Origin: Mycolicibacterium hippocampi
GTDB lineage: Bacteria > Actinomycetota > Actinomycetes > Mycobacteriales > Mycobacteriaceae
Direction of reading: 5' to 3'
Length of the DNA stretch: 64,000 bases
Assembly: GCF_010723735.1 (NCBI RefSeq)
Contig: NZ_BLLB01000002.1
Location: 558,001 to 622,000, forward strand
The notes under the pieces were generated by a model that was not told the origin of the DNA, did no database searches, and saw only the letters and a list, made by a program, of their open reading frames with translations. The translations under genes were made by a program, and so were the position numbers. Below are positions 44,029-53,136 of this stretch, in pieces (position 1 is the first letter of the stretch; every line of letters begins with the position of its first letter).

Positions 44029-46013
44029 TCGCCGAGGAGCTTCGCGAGCTGGCCGCGGCACACGGCGTGGCCACCACGTACCGCAATGAGCGACGTGAAC
44101 TGGTGGAAGTCGATTCCGAGGTGGTGGTCCGGGTGCTGGGTCTGCTCGACGTCGACGCGACAACCGAGGCCGCGCGACGTCGAGAGCTGACCCGGCTGGC
44201 CGAGCGGGACCGCGCCGGCACCCTCGCACCCACCGTTGCCGTCCGCCTGGACGGGCGCCCCCGATCCTTGGCAGGCGCCGCCGCGCTCGTGTCCGAGGAC
44301 GGCACCACCACCGCGGTGCGCGACGCGCTGCCCGCTGACCTGGCTCCGGGTTGGTACCGGTTGCAGACCCGCGACGGTCAGGAGTCGACGTTGGTGGCAG
44401 CGCCGCCGAAAGTACCGACCGCCCCGGCCACCTGGGGCTGGATGCTGCAGCTCTACGCCCTGCGGTCGGCTCGTTCCTGGGGGATCGGCGACCTGGGCGA
44501 TCTGCGTGAGTTCGTCGACTGGACCACCCGCGAACACGGCGCCGGAGCGGTACTGCTCAACCCGCTGCACGCGCCGGGACCGACACATCCGGTGCAGCCG
44601 TCCCCCTACACCCCCTCCAGCAGGCGGTTCGCCAACCCGCTCGCCCTGCGCATCGAGGACACCGAGGCCTACCGTCAAACCGACCCGGACACCCGTGCCG
44701 AGGTGGACGCGCTGCGAGTCTCGGCGAGCACCGACAGGATCGACCACGACCTGGTGTGGGCCGCCAAACGCGCTGCGCTGGAGTTGCTCTGGCGCGCCCA
44801 GGGACGCCCCGATCCTCTGGATGGACCGGCTGCGACCGACGGGTTGCGGGACTGGGCCACCTACTGTGCGCTGGCCGAGCGGCACGGCGGGCGCTGGAGC
44901 CGGTGGCCGCAGCCGCTGCGCGACGTCGCCGGGTCGGCCGTCGCCTCCGCCCGCCGAGAGCTGGCCCCACGGGTGGCTTTCCACGCCTGGGTACAGCAGC
45001 GGTGCGCCGAACAGTTGACCGCCATCCGACAGACCGCCCGGGACGCCGGAATGGCGCTGGGGGTGCTTCACGATCTCGCGGTCGGAGTGGATGCCGACGG
45101 TGCTGACGCGTGGGCGTTGGCCGATGTCCTCGCCACCGGTGTCAGTGTCGGGGCTCCTCCGGACAACTTCACCCCGCGTGGCCAGGATTGGGGCCTGCCG
45201 CCGTGGCGTCCGGATCGCCTGGCCGCCACCGGATATGCCGCACTTCGGGACATGCTGCGGGCTGTCCTCTCCCATGCCGATGGGTTGCGTATCGACCACG
45301 TCGCAGGCCTGTGGCGACTGTGGTGGATACCGCCGGGCGACGGTCCGGACCGCGGCACCTATGTCCACTACGACGCCGACACGATGCTCGCAGTGCTGGC
45401 GCTGGAAGCCCATCGCTCCGCCGCCACCGTCGTCGGTGAGGATCTGGGAACGGTGGAACCGGAAGTCACGCAGGCACTTTCCGACAACGGAATGCTGGGA
45501 TGCGCGGTGGGATGGTTCACCCGGGATCAGTCCGCACCGGGCGGACCGTTGTTGACGCCGGCGAACTGGCCGCCGCGGGCGGCGGCCAGCCTCTCGACCC
45601 ATGACCTGCCCACCGCGGCCGGGTTCCTGCGCGGGGAGCATGTGCGGGTCCGCGCGGACCTCGGTCTGCTCGACGATGTCGCCGCCGAGCAGGACAACGC
45701 GGACAGGGAACGCGCCGAGTGGCTGGCGCTGTTGCGCTCCGAGGGTCTGCTGGACGACGCTTCCGAACCCGACGAATCGGCCATCATCGTCGCGATGCAC
45801 CGGTTGTTGGCCGCCACGCCGAGTCAGCTCAAGCTCGTCTCACCGTACGACGTGGTCGGCGAGCCACGACAACCGAATCTTCCCGGAACCGTCGACGAAT
45901 ACCCGAACTGGCGGCTCCCGCTGCCGGTGACCCTGGAGCAGTTGCGCACCGACCCGCGGGTGGCCGAGGTGACCGCCGCGTTCCGGGAGACTCCCCACCC
46001 TCCCGGGAACTAG
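44025..46013 (+). CDS. malQ: 4-alpha-glucanotransferase
   Basis: This 662-residue enzyme is of the GH77 amylomaltase family. Landmarks are LRIDHVAGL (nucleophile Asp), GEDLGTVEP (acid/base Glu) and STHDLPTAAG (third carboxylate), with an N-terminal extension of about 150 residues usual for actinobacterial MalQ. It transfers glucan chains during glycogen or maltodextrin turnover in the cytoplasm. The GTG at 44025 overlaps the DUF2231 stop, which sets the start. Confidence 0.94.
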   Translation: MIAEELRELAAAHGVATTYRNERRELVEVDSEVVVRVLGLLDVDATTEAARRRELTRLAERDRAGTLAPTVAVRLDGRPRSLAGAAALVSEDGTTTAVRDALPADLAPGWYRLQTRDGQESTLVAAPPKVPTAPATWGWMLQLYALRSARSWGIGDLGDLREFVDWTTREHGAGAVLLNPLHAPGPTHPVQPSPYTPSSRRFANPLALRIEDTEAYRQTDPDTRAEVDALRVSASTDRIDHDLVWAAKRAALELLWRAQGRPDPLDGPAATDGLRDWATYCALAERHGGRWSRWPQPLRDVAGSAVASARRELAPRVAFHAWVQQRCAEQLTAIRQTARDAGMALGVLHDLAVGVDADGADAWALADVLATGVSVGAPPDNFTPRGQDWGLPPWRPDRLAATGYAALRDMLRAVLSHADGLRIDHVAGLWRLWWIPPGDGPDRGTYVHYDADTMLAVLALEAHRSAATVVGEDLGTVEPEVTQALSDNGMLGCAVGWFTRDQSAPGGPLLTPANWPPRAAASLSTHDLPTAAGFLRGEHVRVRADLGLLDDVAAEQDNADRERAEWLALLRSEGLLDDASEPDESAIIVAMHRLLAATPSQLKLVSPYDVVGEPRQPNLPGTVDEYPNWRLPLPVTLEQLRTDPRVAEVTAAFRETPHPPGN

Positions 46014-46022
46014 GGTCCAGCC

Positions 46023-46796
46023 ATGAGCCTCGTCACCTATGAGCTGGAAGACCACGTCGCCACCATCACCCTGAACAGGCCCGACGCCCGCAACGCGATC
46101 AACGGTGCGCTGCGCGACGAGCTCAACGCGGCTTGGGACCGGTTCCGCGAGGAGGAGGACGCCTGGGTGGGGATCCTGACCGCGAACGGAGAGGTCTTCT
46201 GCGCCGGCGGGGATCTCAAGGACGGCGCCGGGGCGGTGGGCACATTCGGTGGCACGTTCTGGGAGAAGCCCACCGTCAACTCCTTCGAGAGCGGAATGGA
46301 GCTGTTCAAGCCGACCATCGCCGCCGTGCACGGTCCGTGTATCGGCTACGGCCTAACCGGGGTGCTGTTCTGCGACTTCGTGATCGCCAGCACCGAGGCC
46401 AGCTTCCGCTTCCCCGAGGTGACGCTCGGCGTGCCCACCATCGTCGGAGCGATCCGCCTGCCCCACCGGGTCGGGTGGGCGAACGCGATGGAGTTGCTGC
46501 TGACCGGGAAACCGATGAGCGCCGAGCGGGCCAAAGAGATCGGGTTGATCTGGAAGCTGGTCGAACCCGGCGACCTGCAGGCCGAGGCGCAGGCCTGGGC
46601 AAGGACCCTGACCGAGGCGGCCCCGCTGGCGCAGCGCGCCACCAAGGAGGTGGCGTGGCGCAGTGCCGACATGGGCTGGGTCGAGTCTGTTCGCTTCGGC
46701 GAGACCATGCGTAAGGTGGCGGGAGCGACCGAAGACGTCGCTGAAGGCCTGCAGGCCTGGCGCGACCGGCGTCCGCCGCAGTGGCGGGCGCGCTGA
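46023..46796 (+). CDS. Enoyl-CoA hydratase/isomerase family protein
   Basis: This 257-residue crotonase-fold protein has the oxyanion-hole segments GEVFCAGGDLKDG and AAVHGPCIGYGL. The position of the first catalytic Glu is not in the usual place; FRFPEVTLGVP provides the second-region Glu. It may act as a hydratase, isomerase or other crotonase-fold enzyme. It starts nine bases after malQ ends, so readthrough is possible, though the functions are unrelated. Confidence 0.9.
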   Translation: MSLVTYELEDHVATITLNRPDARNAINGALRDELNAAWDRFREEEDAWVGILTANGEVFCAGGDLKDGAGAVGTFGGTFWEKPTVNSFESGMELFKPTIAAVHGPCIGYGLTGVLFCDFVIASTEASFRFPEVTLGVPTIVGAIRLPHRVGWANAMELLLTGKPMSAERAKEIGLIWKLVEPGDLQAEAQAWARTLTEAAPLAQRATKEVAWRSADMGWVESVRFGETMRKVAGATEDVAEGLQAWRDRRPPQWRAR

Positions 46797-46843
46797 ACCC
46801 CGCGGCGGAATAACCACCGCGCCGAGAAGTGTTGGAGCACGAC

Positions 46844-47266
46844 GTGACTGAACACGGCGAATTGAGCCCGACGGACTGGGTTCGCGAACAGACCGAACGC
46901 ATCCTGGAGCAGGGCACCACCGACGGCGTCGAGATCATGGGCCGTCCCGTCGTGCTGTTCACCACCACCGGCGCGAAGTCCGGCAAGAAGCGCTACGTAC
47001 CGCTGATGCGCGTCGAAGAGAACGGCCGGTACGCCATGGTGGCCTCCAAGGGAGGCGACCCCCAGCATCCGTCCTGGTACCACAACGTGAAGGCCCACCC
47101 CCAGGTCACGGCCCAGGACGGCGAGAAGGTCGTGGAGCTGACCGCGCGCGAGGTGGACGGAGCCGAACGTGAGCACTGGTGGGAGCTCGCCGTCCAGGCC
47201 TACCCACCCTATGCCGAGTATCAGACCAAGACCGACCGCCTGATCCCGGTGTTCGTACTGGAGTGA
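46844..47266 (+). CDS. Ddn-like deazaflavin (F420)-dependent nitroreductase family protein
   Basis: This 140-residue split-barrel protein has the landmarks of mycobacterial F420-dependent enzymes: TTTGAKSGKKRYVPLMRV and SKGGDPQHPSWYHNVKAHP. These match the deazaflavin-dependent nitroreductase group that includes Ddn. It would use reduced F420 to reduce quinones or similar compounds. The GTG at 46844 follows TTGGAGC; a GTG at 46829 is the alternative. A hairpin follows, shared with the convergent cbiM operon. Confidence 0.9.
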   Translation: MTEHGELSPTDWVREQTERILEQGTTDGVEIMGRPVVLFTTTGAKSGKKRYVPLMRVEENGRYAMVASKGGDPQHPSWYHNVKAHPQVTAQDGEKVVELTAREVDGAEREHWWELAVQAYPPYAEYQTKTDRLIPVFVLE

Positions 47267-47277
47267 CGCGACCCCGA

Positions 47278-47314
47278 AGGGCCGCCTGCCGGGGAGTACC
47301 CGGGAAGCGGCCCT
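47278..47314. terminator. Hairpin between the convergent Ddn-like and cbiM genes
   Basis: AGGGCCGC (47278-47285) pairs with GCGGCCCT (47307-47314), and an inner CCGGG/CCCGG pair extends the stem. The GC-rich structure could end transcription from both sides. Confidence 0.55.
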
Positions 47315-47335
47315 CGGTGGTGAATGCCGGACCGG

Positions 47336-48013
47336 TCAGGCAGGCGCGAACAGGCGGGGCTCCAGCCACGCCGCGTCCCTGAACCGGTGCAGAGTCTTGG
47401 CGCCGGCCAGCACCGCCAGGTCGGCCAGTGGTTCGAGGATGATCACCGACATGTAGGCGATGCCGAACGTGGCCAGGCTGGCAACCGTTTCGGCGCTGAA
47501 ACCCTCACCGTAGAGCGCCCAGAACGACACCCAGGACACGATCCCGGCCTGGTAGGTCGCTGAGAGCCCCAGCGCCTGGCGGTATTTCAAGTCGACGTAG
47601 GCAGTCTTGGGTGCGATGGTCCTGCCCGCCACGAACTGCAGTGCGAACAACGGCACCAGCAACGTGGTGACGTTCATGCCGAACTGCGGAAGGTCGAAGG
47701 GTGCGACCAGCACACCCTGGATCAGCAGCCCCAGAGCAAGCCCGAACGCCGCCGGCGCTGCGCCGAACAACAGGAACAGCGTCGACCCCAGGATCAAGTG
47801 GACCTCGGAAACTCCCACCGGGAAATGTGGGAACACCTGGAAGAACACGAACACCATCGCCGTCGACGCGACGGCACCGAAAACCAGCGACGCCGAGCCA
47901 CGCTCTTTGATGTGCTTCCATGCCGAGGTCAACGCGTAGGCGCCGACCCCGCCGGCGGTGAGGTAACTCAGGACGATCTTCGACCCTTCGACAACTCCGG
48001 GTTCTATGTGCAT
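47336..48013 (-). CDS. cbiM: CbiM-type cobalt permease of the nitrile hydratase operon
   Basis: This 225-residue membrane protein starts with MHIEPG. In CbiM/NikM proteins the N-terminal Met-His contributes to the metal site. It has about six membrane segments and the family pattern FPHFPVGVSEVHLILGS. It is the last gene of the nitrile hydratase operon and should supply cobalt to that enzyme. No CbiN, CbiQ or CbiO partner is present here, so it either acts alone or borrows an ECF module from elsewhere. Confidence 0.88.
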   Translation of the reverse strand: MHIEPGVVEGSKIVLSYLTAGGVGAYALTSAWKHIKERGSASLVFGAVASTAMVFVFFQVFPHFPVGVSEVHLILGSTLFLLFGAAPAAFGLALGLLIQGVLVAPFDLPQFGMNVTTLLVPLFALQFVAGRTIAPKTAYVDLKYRQALGLSATYQAGIVSWVSFWALYGEGFSAETVASLATFGIAYMSVIILEPLADLAVLAGAKTLHRFRDAAWLEPRLFAPA

Positions 48014-48037
48014 CGGTGGACCTTTCTTCTCGGCGAG

Positions 48038-48346
48038 TCAGTGGTGGTCGTCGGCCACGGCGTGGTCGCCGTCGTCGGTGATCACGGGGGCGGTGAGGAT
48101 TTCCCGCTGTTGGACGACGTCTTCGAGCGCTGCCACCCAGTGGTCGTAGTACTCCCATTCGCCACGCACGGCTTCCGGCGCGGCCTCCCAGCTCCCGATC
48201 GTGTCGATCAGGCTCTGCTGGAATTCGCTCCACTGATAGTGGCCGAACTCCGAGAGGGCCAGCGCCAGCCCGAACGCCCGGCGCTGCCATTCGTGGTCGA
48301 ACGACGGGGCGGCCTGGTCGGTGGTGCAGGTTTCGTGCAGTGTCAT
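48038..48346 (-). CDS. Nitrile hydratase accessory protein (activator)
   Basis: This 102-residue protein resembles the N-terminal half of nitrile hydratase beta subunits (FDHEWQRRAFGLALALSE, then EYYDHWVAALEDV), the feature of cobalt-type activators that deliver metal by subunit exchange. It ends in the His/Asp-rich tail DDGDHAVADDHH, a possible cobalt-binding site. The ATG at 48346 overlaps the stop of the alpha subunit (ATGA). Confidence 0.88.
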   Translation of the reverse strand: MTLHETCTTDQAAPSFDHEWQRRAFGLALALSEFGHYQWSEFQQSLIDTIGSWEAAPEAVRGEWEYYDHWVAALEDVVQQREILTAPVITDDGDHAVADDHH

Positions 48347-48963
48347 GACTGCTGCCCCGCCAGTGCGACACCGATCATGGATTCGGTGGTGACCAGGTCC
48401 ATCAGCTGCTCGTCGGTGAATCCCTCTGTGCCGGCGGGGCGTTCGGGGATGACGAACCACCGGGAGTGCCCGCTGGAATCCCAGACCTTGATCTCGGTGT
48501 CATCGGCGAGCTCGACGCCCACCTCGGCCAACACGGTTCGGGGTTCGCGCGCTGCCCGCGAGCGGAACACCGGATCCTTGTACCAGTAGGGCGGCAGGCC
48601 CAGAACCGGCCACGGGAAGCACGAACACAACGTGCAGATGATCAGGTTGTGCACACCGGGCACGTTGGCGACGGCCTGCAGGTGTTCCCCCTCGGCGCCG
48701 GCCATGCCGTCGGGCAGTTCCAGCTCGGCGATCGCCGCCGGCGTATCGACGACGACGCGTGCCGCAAACTCCGGATCCTGCCAGGCCTTGACGACGATCT
48801 TCTTGCCGTTGAGCGGTGTCATCTCGGACTCGAAGTAGGACAGCACCTTGTCGACGGTCTGGCTGGTGATGATCCCCTTCTCGACCAGAAGGTTCTCCAA
48901 TGCGGTGACCTTCTCGGCACTGGACTGCTCACGATCGGATGGGTAGGCGAACTGCTCACTCAC
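48343..48963 (-). CDS. nthA: Nitrile hydratase alpha subunit, cobalt type
   Basis: This 206-residue alpha subunit has the metal claw CTLCSC at C110, C113 and C115. Thr after the first Cys indicates cobalt; iron enzymes have Ser. The two later cysteines are expected to be oxidised to sulfinate and sulfenate. With the beta subunit it hydrates nitriles to amides in the cytoplasm. The size excludes the three-subunit thiocyanate hydrolase layout. Its start overlaps the beta-subunit stop and its stop overlaps the activator start. Confidence 0.95.
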   Translation of the reverse strand: MSEQFAYPSDREQSSAEKVTALENLLVEKGIITSQTVDKVLSYFESEMTPLNGKKIVVKAWQDPEFAARVVVDTPAAIAELELPDGMAGAEGEHLQAVANVPGVHNLIICTLCSCFPWPVLGLPPYWYKDPVFRSRAAREPRTVLAEVGVELADDTEIKVWDSSGHSRWFVIPERPAGTEGFTDEQLMDLVTTESMIGVALAGQQS

Positions 48964-49697
48964 TGGTCCTCCTGGACGGGTTGGAGATAGGCCTCGAACA
49001 ACTCGGCATAGAAGCTGTTGGCGCCGGGCTCGGCGCGCACGCCCCAGAGTTCCTCCGGGGTGAACTCCACGATGTAGATCGGCATCGGGTCACCGATGCC
49101 GTCACCGGTGTGGACGAAGTAGCCGTAGTCGCCTTCGAAGATGCGGGTGACCGTGCCGATCTTCGTCCGCAGCGCGCCGGGCAGGCGGGTGTGAGCTCCG
49201 GCCGGGACGTTGGTGATGCGCACCGTCTGCCCGACCGCGAACTTCGGGTGTGCCACATCGCGCCGGGGGCTGTCGCCGCGACGCAGGTAGTCGATCACCT
49301 GATCGTCGATCGCCGGGACGTCGGCCTCGCTGGAGGACAGCGCGGAATCACCGAGCCGTGACTGGATCTCGTCTTCGGACACATAGCCTTTGTCGATGAA
49401 GAACTGGGTGATGCCGCCGAGCCACTTCTCGTAGTAGCGGAACTTGAAGTAGTCGAACGGGTTCATCCCCTCGGCGCCGGTACGCAGGTCCGCCCAGGTC
49501 CATTCGTCGCGGAATTTGGTCGGCACATCGGCGATCGGGTACTCGGGCAGTGCTGAACCGAGGTGGTTGCTCAGCCCCATCATCGCGACGTGGATGCCGA
49601 AGATCCGCTTCTCCCACTCTTCGACGAACACTCGCTTCTCGAGGCTCAGCGGCTGGGGCAGGCCCTCGAGTCCGCCCAGATAGTGCTGCAACTTCAT
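48960..49697 (-). CDS. nthB: Nitrile hydratase beta subunit
   Basis: This is a full-length 245-residue beta subunit. Its N-terminal helical part has EKRVFVEEWEKRIFGIHVAM and FKFRYYEKWLGGI, and its C-terminal SH3-like barrel has KFAVGQTVRITNVP and GTVTRIFEGDYGYF. The beta-before-alpha order is normal for cobalt enzymes. The ATG at 49697 overlaps the stop of the upstream DUF1097 gene (ATGA), which sets the start. Confidence 0.95.
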   Translation of the reverse strand: MKLQHYLGGLEGLPQPLSLEKRVFVEEWEKRIFGIHVAMMGLSNHLGSALPEYPIADVPTKFRDEWTWADLRTGAEGMNPFDYFKFRYYEKWLGGITQFFIDKGYVSEDEIQSRLGDSALSSSEADVPAIDDQVIDYLRRGDSPRRDVAHPKFAVGQTVRITNVPAGAHTRLPGALRTKIGTVTRIFEGDYGYFVHTGDGIGDPMPIYIVEFTPEELWGVRAEPGANSFYAELFEAYLQPVQEDQ

Positions 49698-50224
49698 GCC
49701 GTCGCGCCTTTCGTTTCAGCACCGGCAGCCGGAGCCGTCGGCGACTTGGTCATCACTTTCGCGAGGTACTCCGAGGCGATCCCGAACGTCGCGCCCAGCA
49801 CGCAGGCGACCGCTGCCACGAGCCCGGGGTGGGAGATGCTCGTCGCGGTGACCAACTGTCCGGTCCCCGCGACCGTGGACACCGTGGAGGCGAACCCCAC
49901 CACCACAGCCGGCGTGGTGGCGAGAATGTCGACCCAGGACGCCTGCACCATCACCGCGCTGCCGACGCCCACGGCGACGGCGGTGAGCAGGAGACCGCCA
50001 CCGAGCAGATGCGCTGCGTACAGACTCCCGCAGGCGATGGCGACGCCCGCCAGATTCGACAGCACCGAGCGCACCCAGCCGGTGGCACCACCACCGACGA
50101 AGAAGAAGGACGCCCATGCAAGGAACACCACCCAGATCGGGACGGTGATCACGGCGGCGGTGAAGGCCACCGCGACCCCGCCGAGCACACCGATGCTCAC
50201 CGTGAGCGCAGACCGCGAATCCAT
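49694..50224 (-). CDS. DUF1097-type membrane protein heading the nitrile hydratase operon
   Basis: This 176-residue protein has five or six hydrophobic segments and little soluble sequence; the pattern fits DUF1097. It is the first gene of the operon and overlaps nthB by four bases. A plausible role is uptake of a nitrile or amide, or of urea-like substrates, but nothing in the sequence proves it. The divergent GlxA-type regulator starts 290 bases away. Confidence 0.75.
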   Translation of the reverse strand: MDSRSALTVSIGVLGGVAVAFTAAVITVPIWVVFLAWASFFFVGGGATGWVRSVLSNLAGVAIACGSLYAAHLLGGGLLLTAVAVGVGSAVMVQASWVDILATTPAVVVGFASTVSTVAGTGQLVTATSISHPGLVAAVACVLGATFGIASEYLAKVMTKSPTAPAAGAETKGATA

Positions 50225-50513
50225 TCAGTTCCACCTTGCCTAGTCGACGTGATCGAGACGTCGAGACGCTTCGAGTAGCGATGCCGACGCCGGGCCCACC
50301 GTCAAGCCCGTGGACAACGTTGAGCGCGCCGTGTTTCCGGGCAGTAACGCAGGCTTTTCGGTCGACGGCCGACATGGACATCTTTTGCACAGAACAGGAC
50401 ATTCCGGCCGGCAGGCCCGAGCCGCCGCGAGCGACCCGACCGACACGGACAGGTCGTGCGCAATTCCGGACATCGGCGCGCGCGGGGTGGCTGTGGTAAC
50501 CCAGGCTAGTGCA

Positions 50514-51470
50514 ATGCATCTCGTCAGCGACCGCCGGCCACGGTGCGTCGCGATGCTTGTGTTCGACGGGGTGCGGACCCTGGATGTCACCGGGCCGCTG
50601 GAAGTCTTCGACGTGGCTCGGGCTCTGGGATGCGCCTATTCGGTCGGGCTCTACACGACGACCGGTTCCTCGTCGATCCGGTGCTCGTCAGGGTTCTCGC
50701 TCGACGCCGCTCCTGCGTCCGCCCTGCCCTCCCGACTCGACACGCTTCTGGTGCCCGGCGGCGATTTCCTTGTGACCGAGGGTGTTCCGCAGCATCTACA
50801 ACAGATGATCCGCTCTCAGGCACCACAGTCCGCCCGGATCGCCTCAGTCTGTGCAGGGTCATTCGCGTTGGCCGCGGCGGGTCTGCTGGACGGTCGGCGG
50901 GCGACCACCCATTGGCGACACCTCGACACGTTCGCCGCGCGACACCCGTCGGTGCTCATCGACCGCGACTCGGTGTACACCCGAGACGGCGCAGTCTGGA
51001 CCTCCGCGGGCGTCGCAGCCGGCATCGATCTCGCGTTGGCTCTGGTCAGCGACGACTACGGCGCGGGCATGGCCCAGGAGATCTCGAAAGACATGGTCGT
51101 GCTCAGCAGACGCATGGAGGGTGATCCGCAGATCTCCGTGGCCGCCCGGACGCCCCGGCCCAAACACCCGGAGCTCGACCGATTGCTCGCCACGGTCAAC
51201 GCCGAACCGGCAGGGCACTACGAACTCGAGACGGTGGCAGCCCGACTCGGTATCAGTCCTCGCCATCTCGCCCGACTGTTCAAGGCGCAGGTCGGGGTGA
51301 CGCTTCGGCAGTACGTCCAGGAGGTCCGGCTGGAGAACGCCGTCAGCCTGGTCCTGGCGGGCGAGTCCTTTCACGCGGCGGCCCGGCGCAGCGGCCTGAG
51401 TTCTGGCGCCCGGGTTCGCGATCACCTCGCGGGGCGCCGCATCCCAGATGCGACGGCATCGGGCGCCTGA
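50514..51470 (+). CDS. GlxA-type AraC regulator facing the nitrile hydratase operon
   Basis: This 318-residue regulator has an N-terminal DJ-1/PfpI-like amidotransferase-fold domain (nucleophile-elbow Cys in SVCAGSFALA) and a C-terminal AraC helix-turn-helix pair (LETVAARLGISPRHLARLF). The ATG at 50514 begins the conserved domain. It is divergent from the nitrile hydratase operon and is its most likely regulator. Its 3' end is seven bases from a second, convergent GlxA-type gene. The 290-base gap before it holds the divergent promoters; I see no clear operator in it. Confidence 0.88.
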   Translation: MHLVSDRRPRCVAMLVFDGVRTLDVTGPLEVFDVARALGCAYSVGLYTTTGSSSIRCSSGFSLDAAPASALPSRLDTLLVPGGDFLVTEGVPQHLQQMIRSQAPQSARIASVCAGSFALAAAGLLDGRRATTHWRHLDTFAARHPSVLIDRDSVYTRDGAVWTSAGVAAGIDLALALVSDDYGAGMAQEISKDMVVLSRRMEGDPQISVAARTPRPKHPELDRLLATVNAEPAGHYELETVAARLGISPRHLARLFKAQVGVTLRQYVQEVRLENAVSLVLAGESFHAAARRSGLSSGARVRDHLAGRRIPDATASGA

Positions 51471-51477
51471 CAGGTCG

Positions 51478-52530
51478 CTACTGGTCGATTCCGGTGGTAC
51501 GAAAGCGATTTCGGTACACGCCGGGAGAAACGCCGAGGTTGCGACGGAAGGTGCGCCGCATGGTGTCCGGGGTGCCGAACCCGGCACGCCGCGCGACGGC
51601 CTCCTGGCTCTGGTCCCCGGTGGCCAGGAGCACCTTTGCGGCCTCCAGTCGCGCCTGCTCGACGAACCGGGCGGGCGTCGTTCCGACCTGATCGCGGAAC
51701 ATCCGCACCAGATGCCGCTCGCTCACCGCCGCGCGGGCCGCCATATCCGCTGTCGAATGCTCGGCGCCCGGGTCGGCGATGACCGAGTCCACGATGTCGC
51801 GGAGGCCGCCCGTCGCCGGCAGTGCTGCCTCCGCCCAAACGCTGAACTGGGCCTGCCCGCCGGGGCGTTGCAGGAACACGACCATCCAGCGCGCCACCCG
51901 GCGGGCGACGGTCGGCCCGTAGTCACTCTCCACCAGCGCCAACGCCAGGTCGATTCCGGCGGTGATCCCTGCCCCGGTGATGAACGGACCGTCCTGCACG
52001 AACAGCGAGTCGGGGTCGACCTTCACGTTCGGATAGGCGCCGGCCAGCGTCTGGCAGTGCGCCCAATGGGTGGTCGCGCGGCGGCCGTCGAGCATCCCGA
52101 GGGCCGCGAGGACGAACGCGCCGGTGCACACCGAGGCGACCCTGCGCGCCCGCGGCGCCAGTTCGCGCACCATCTTCACGGCGTCGGGTACGGCGTCGGG
52201 CGTCGGCTCTTCCGGGATGTCGTGCAACCCGGGGGTGAAGTTGAAGTCGGCCGGAACTCCGCCCGGCACGAGCAGCGTGTCGATGGACCCGGGCACCTCG
52301 GCCAGCGGTATGTCCACGTTCAGCGTCGCGAAAGCCGTCGTTCCCACAGCCTCCCCGGTCGGGGAGGCCAGAAGCACGGTGTAATTCGCGCCGAAGTCGT
52401 TCGCGCGAGCGAAGATCTCCAGCGGCGCCGCCACATCCTGCAGCGTCACCTTGTTGTAGAGCGCGAAGACCACCGTTCTGGCTGCCGCGCCGGCGGGCAC
52501 TCGCTGCTCATGTCTGGAATCGTCGGCCAC
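51478..52530 (-). CDS. GlxA-type AraC regulator
   Basis: This regulator of about 350 residues has a DJ-1/PfpI-like domain (Cys in SVCTGAFVLAALGML) followed by AraC DNA-binding helices (MAARAAVSERHLVRMFRDQ). It is a diverged paralogue of the neighbour at 50514, and the two genes are convergent. The start is uncertain: GTG 52530 gives the conserved protein, and an upstream GTG at 52563 is possible. Its target genes cannot be told; no divergent structural gene lies next to its start. Confidence 0.85.
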   Translation of the reverse strand: MADDSRHEQRVPAGAAARTVVFALYNKVTLQDVAAPLEIFARANDFGANYTVLLASPTGEAVGTTAFATLNVDIPLAEVPGSIDTLLVPGGVPADFNFTPGLHDIPEEPTPDAVPDAVKMVRELAPRARRVASVCTGAFVLAALGMLDGRRATTHWAHCQTLAGAYPNVKVDPDSLFVQDGPFITGAGITAGIDLALALVESDYGPTVARRVARWMVVFLQRPGGQAQFSVWAEAALPATGGLRDIVDSVIADPGAEHSTADMAARAAVSERHLVRMFRDQVGTTPARFVEQARLEAAKVLLATGDQSQEAVARRAGFGTPDTMRRTFRRNLGVSPGVYRNRFRTTGIDQ

Positions 52531-52698
52531 GTGTCCGAAACTGCCCTTCCATTGACCCCGCACTGAGCGTGGGGATCAATCTAACGGGCTTGTGTTGCCG
52601 CAGCATTGCGAACGTCGGCAATGGTTCAGGCCGGATCGCGCCCGAACAACTGCGTCCACCGGCCCCGTCGCGGCGACAAATCCCGTCGCACACACCGG

Positions 52699-53136
52699 TC
52701 AGGCCAGGAGCGATTCTGGGGTGTGCCAACGGATGCCGTCGAATCGGGCGAAATCACGATCATAGGTGACGACGCTTCCCCGGTGCTCGATGGCCAGCGC
52801 CGCCAGATGGGCGTCGTTGACGAGATTGCCACCTGCGCCCACCTGAGTCAGAAGGTCGGTCAACACGTCTGCGTGCCGGGCGCTCGGTTGCACGAGTACC
52901 GCACTCGGCGCCGCGCACCACTCCCGAATCTGGACCAACGCGTCTCGTGGATCGAGCGGGGAAGGGAACAGGCCGTGCTTCGTGGTGAGCCGAGCGAAGG
53001 CCAGCAGCGAGACCCACGCCAACCCGACGATGTCAGCTCCCGACAACGCCGGGTCCAGCCACCGCCGACTTGCCTCGTGATGCTCACTCGCCGAATTGAC
53101 CGCGTACACCAAGACGTTGGCGTCGACCAGTTTCAT
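52699..53136 (-). CDS. vapC: VapC PIN-domain toxin
   Basis: This 145-residue PIN-domain ribonuclease has acidic active-site residues at D5 (MKLVDANVLVY), in LVNDAHLAALA and in TYDRDFARF. The ATG overlaps the stop of vapB by four bases (ATGA), the usual coupling of antitoxin and toxin. The target RNA is unknown. Confidence 0.92.
   Translation of the reverse strand: MKLVDANVLVYAVNSASEHHEASRRWLDPALSGADIVGLAWVSLLAFARLTTKHGLFPSPLDPRDALVQIREWCAAPSAVLVQPSARHADVLTDLLTQVGAGGNLVNDAHLAALAIEHRGSVVTYDRDFARFDGIRWHTPESLLA

Noticed and set aside
43941..45800. Leftward open frame of about 619 codons
   Set aside because: It is antisense to malQ, which carries all catalytic motifs of its family.
48343..49697. 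Thiocyanate hydrolase instead of nitrile hydratase, given the sulfur genes in the window
   Set aside because: Thiocyanate hydrolase has three subunits with a split beta chain. Here there are one full alpha and one full beta subunit of nitrile hydratase length plus an activator.
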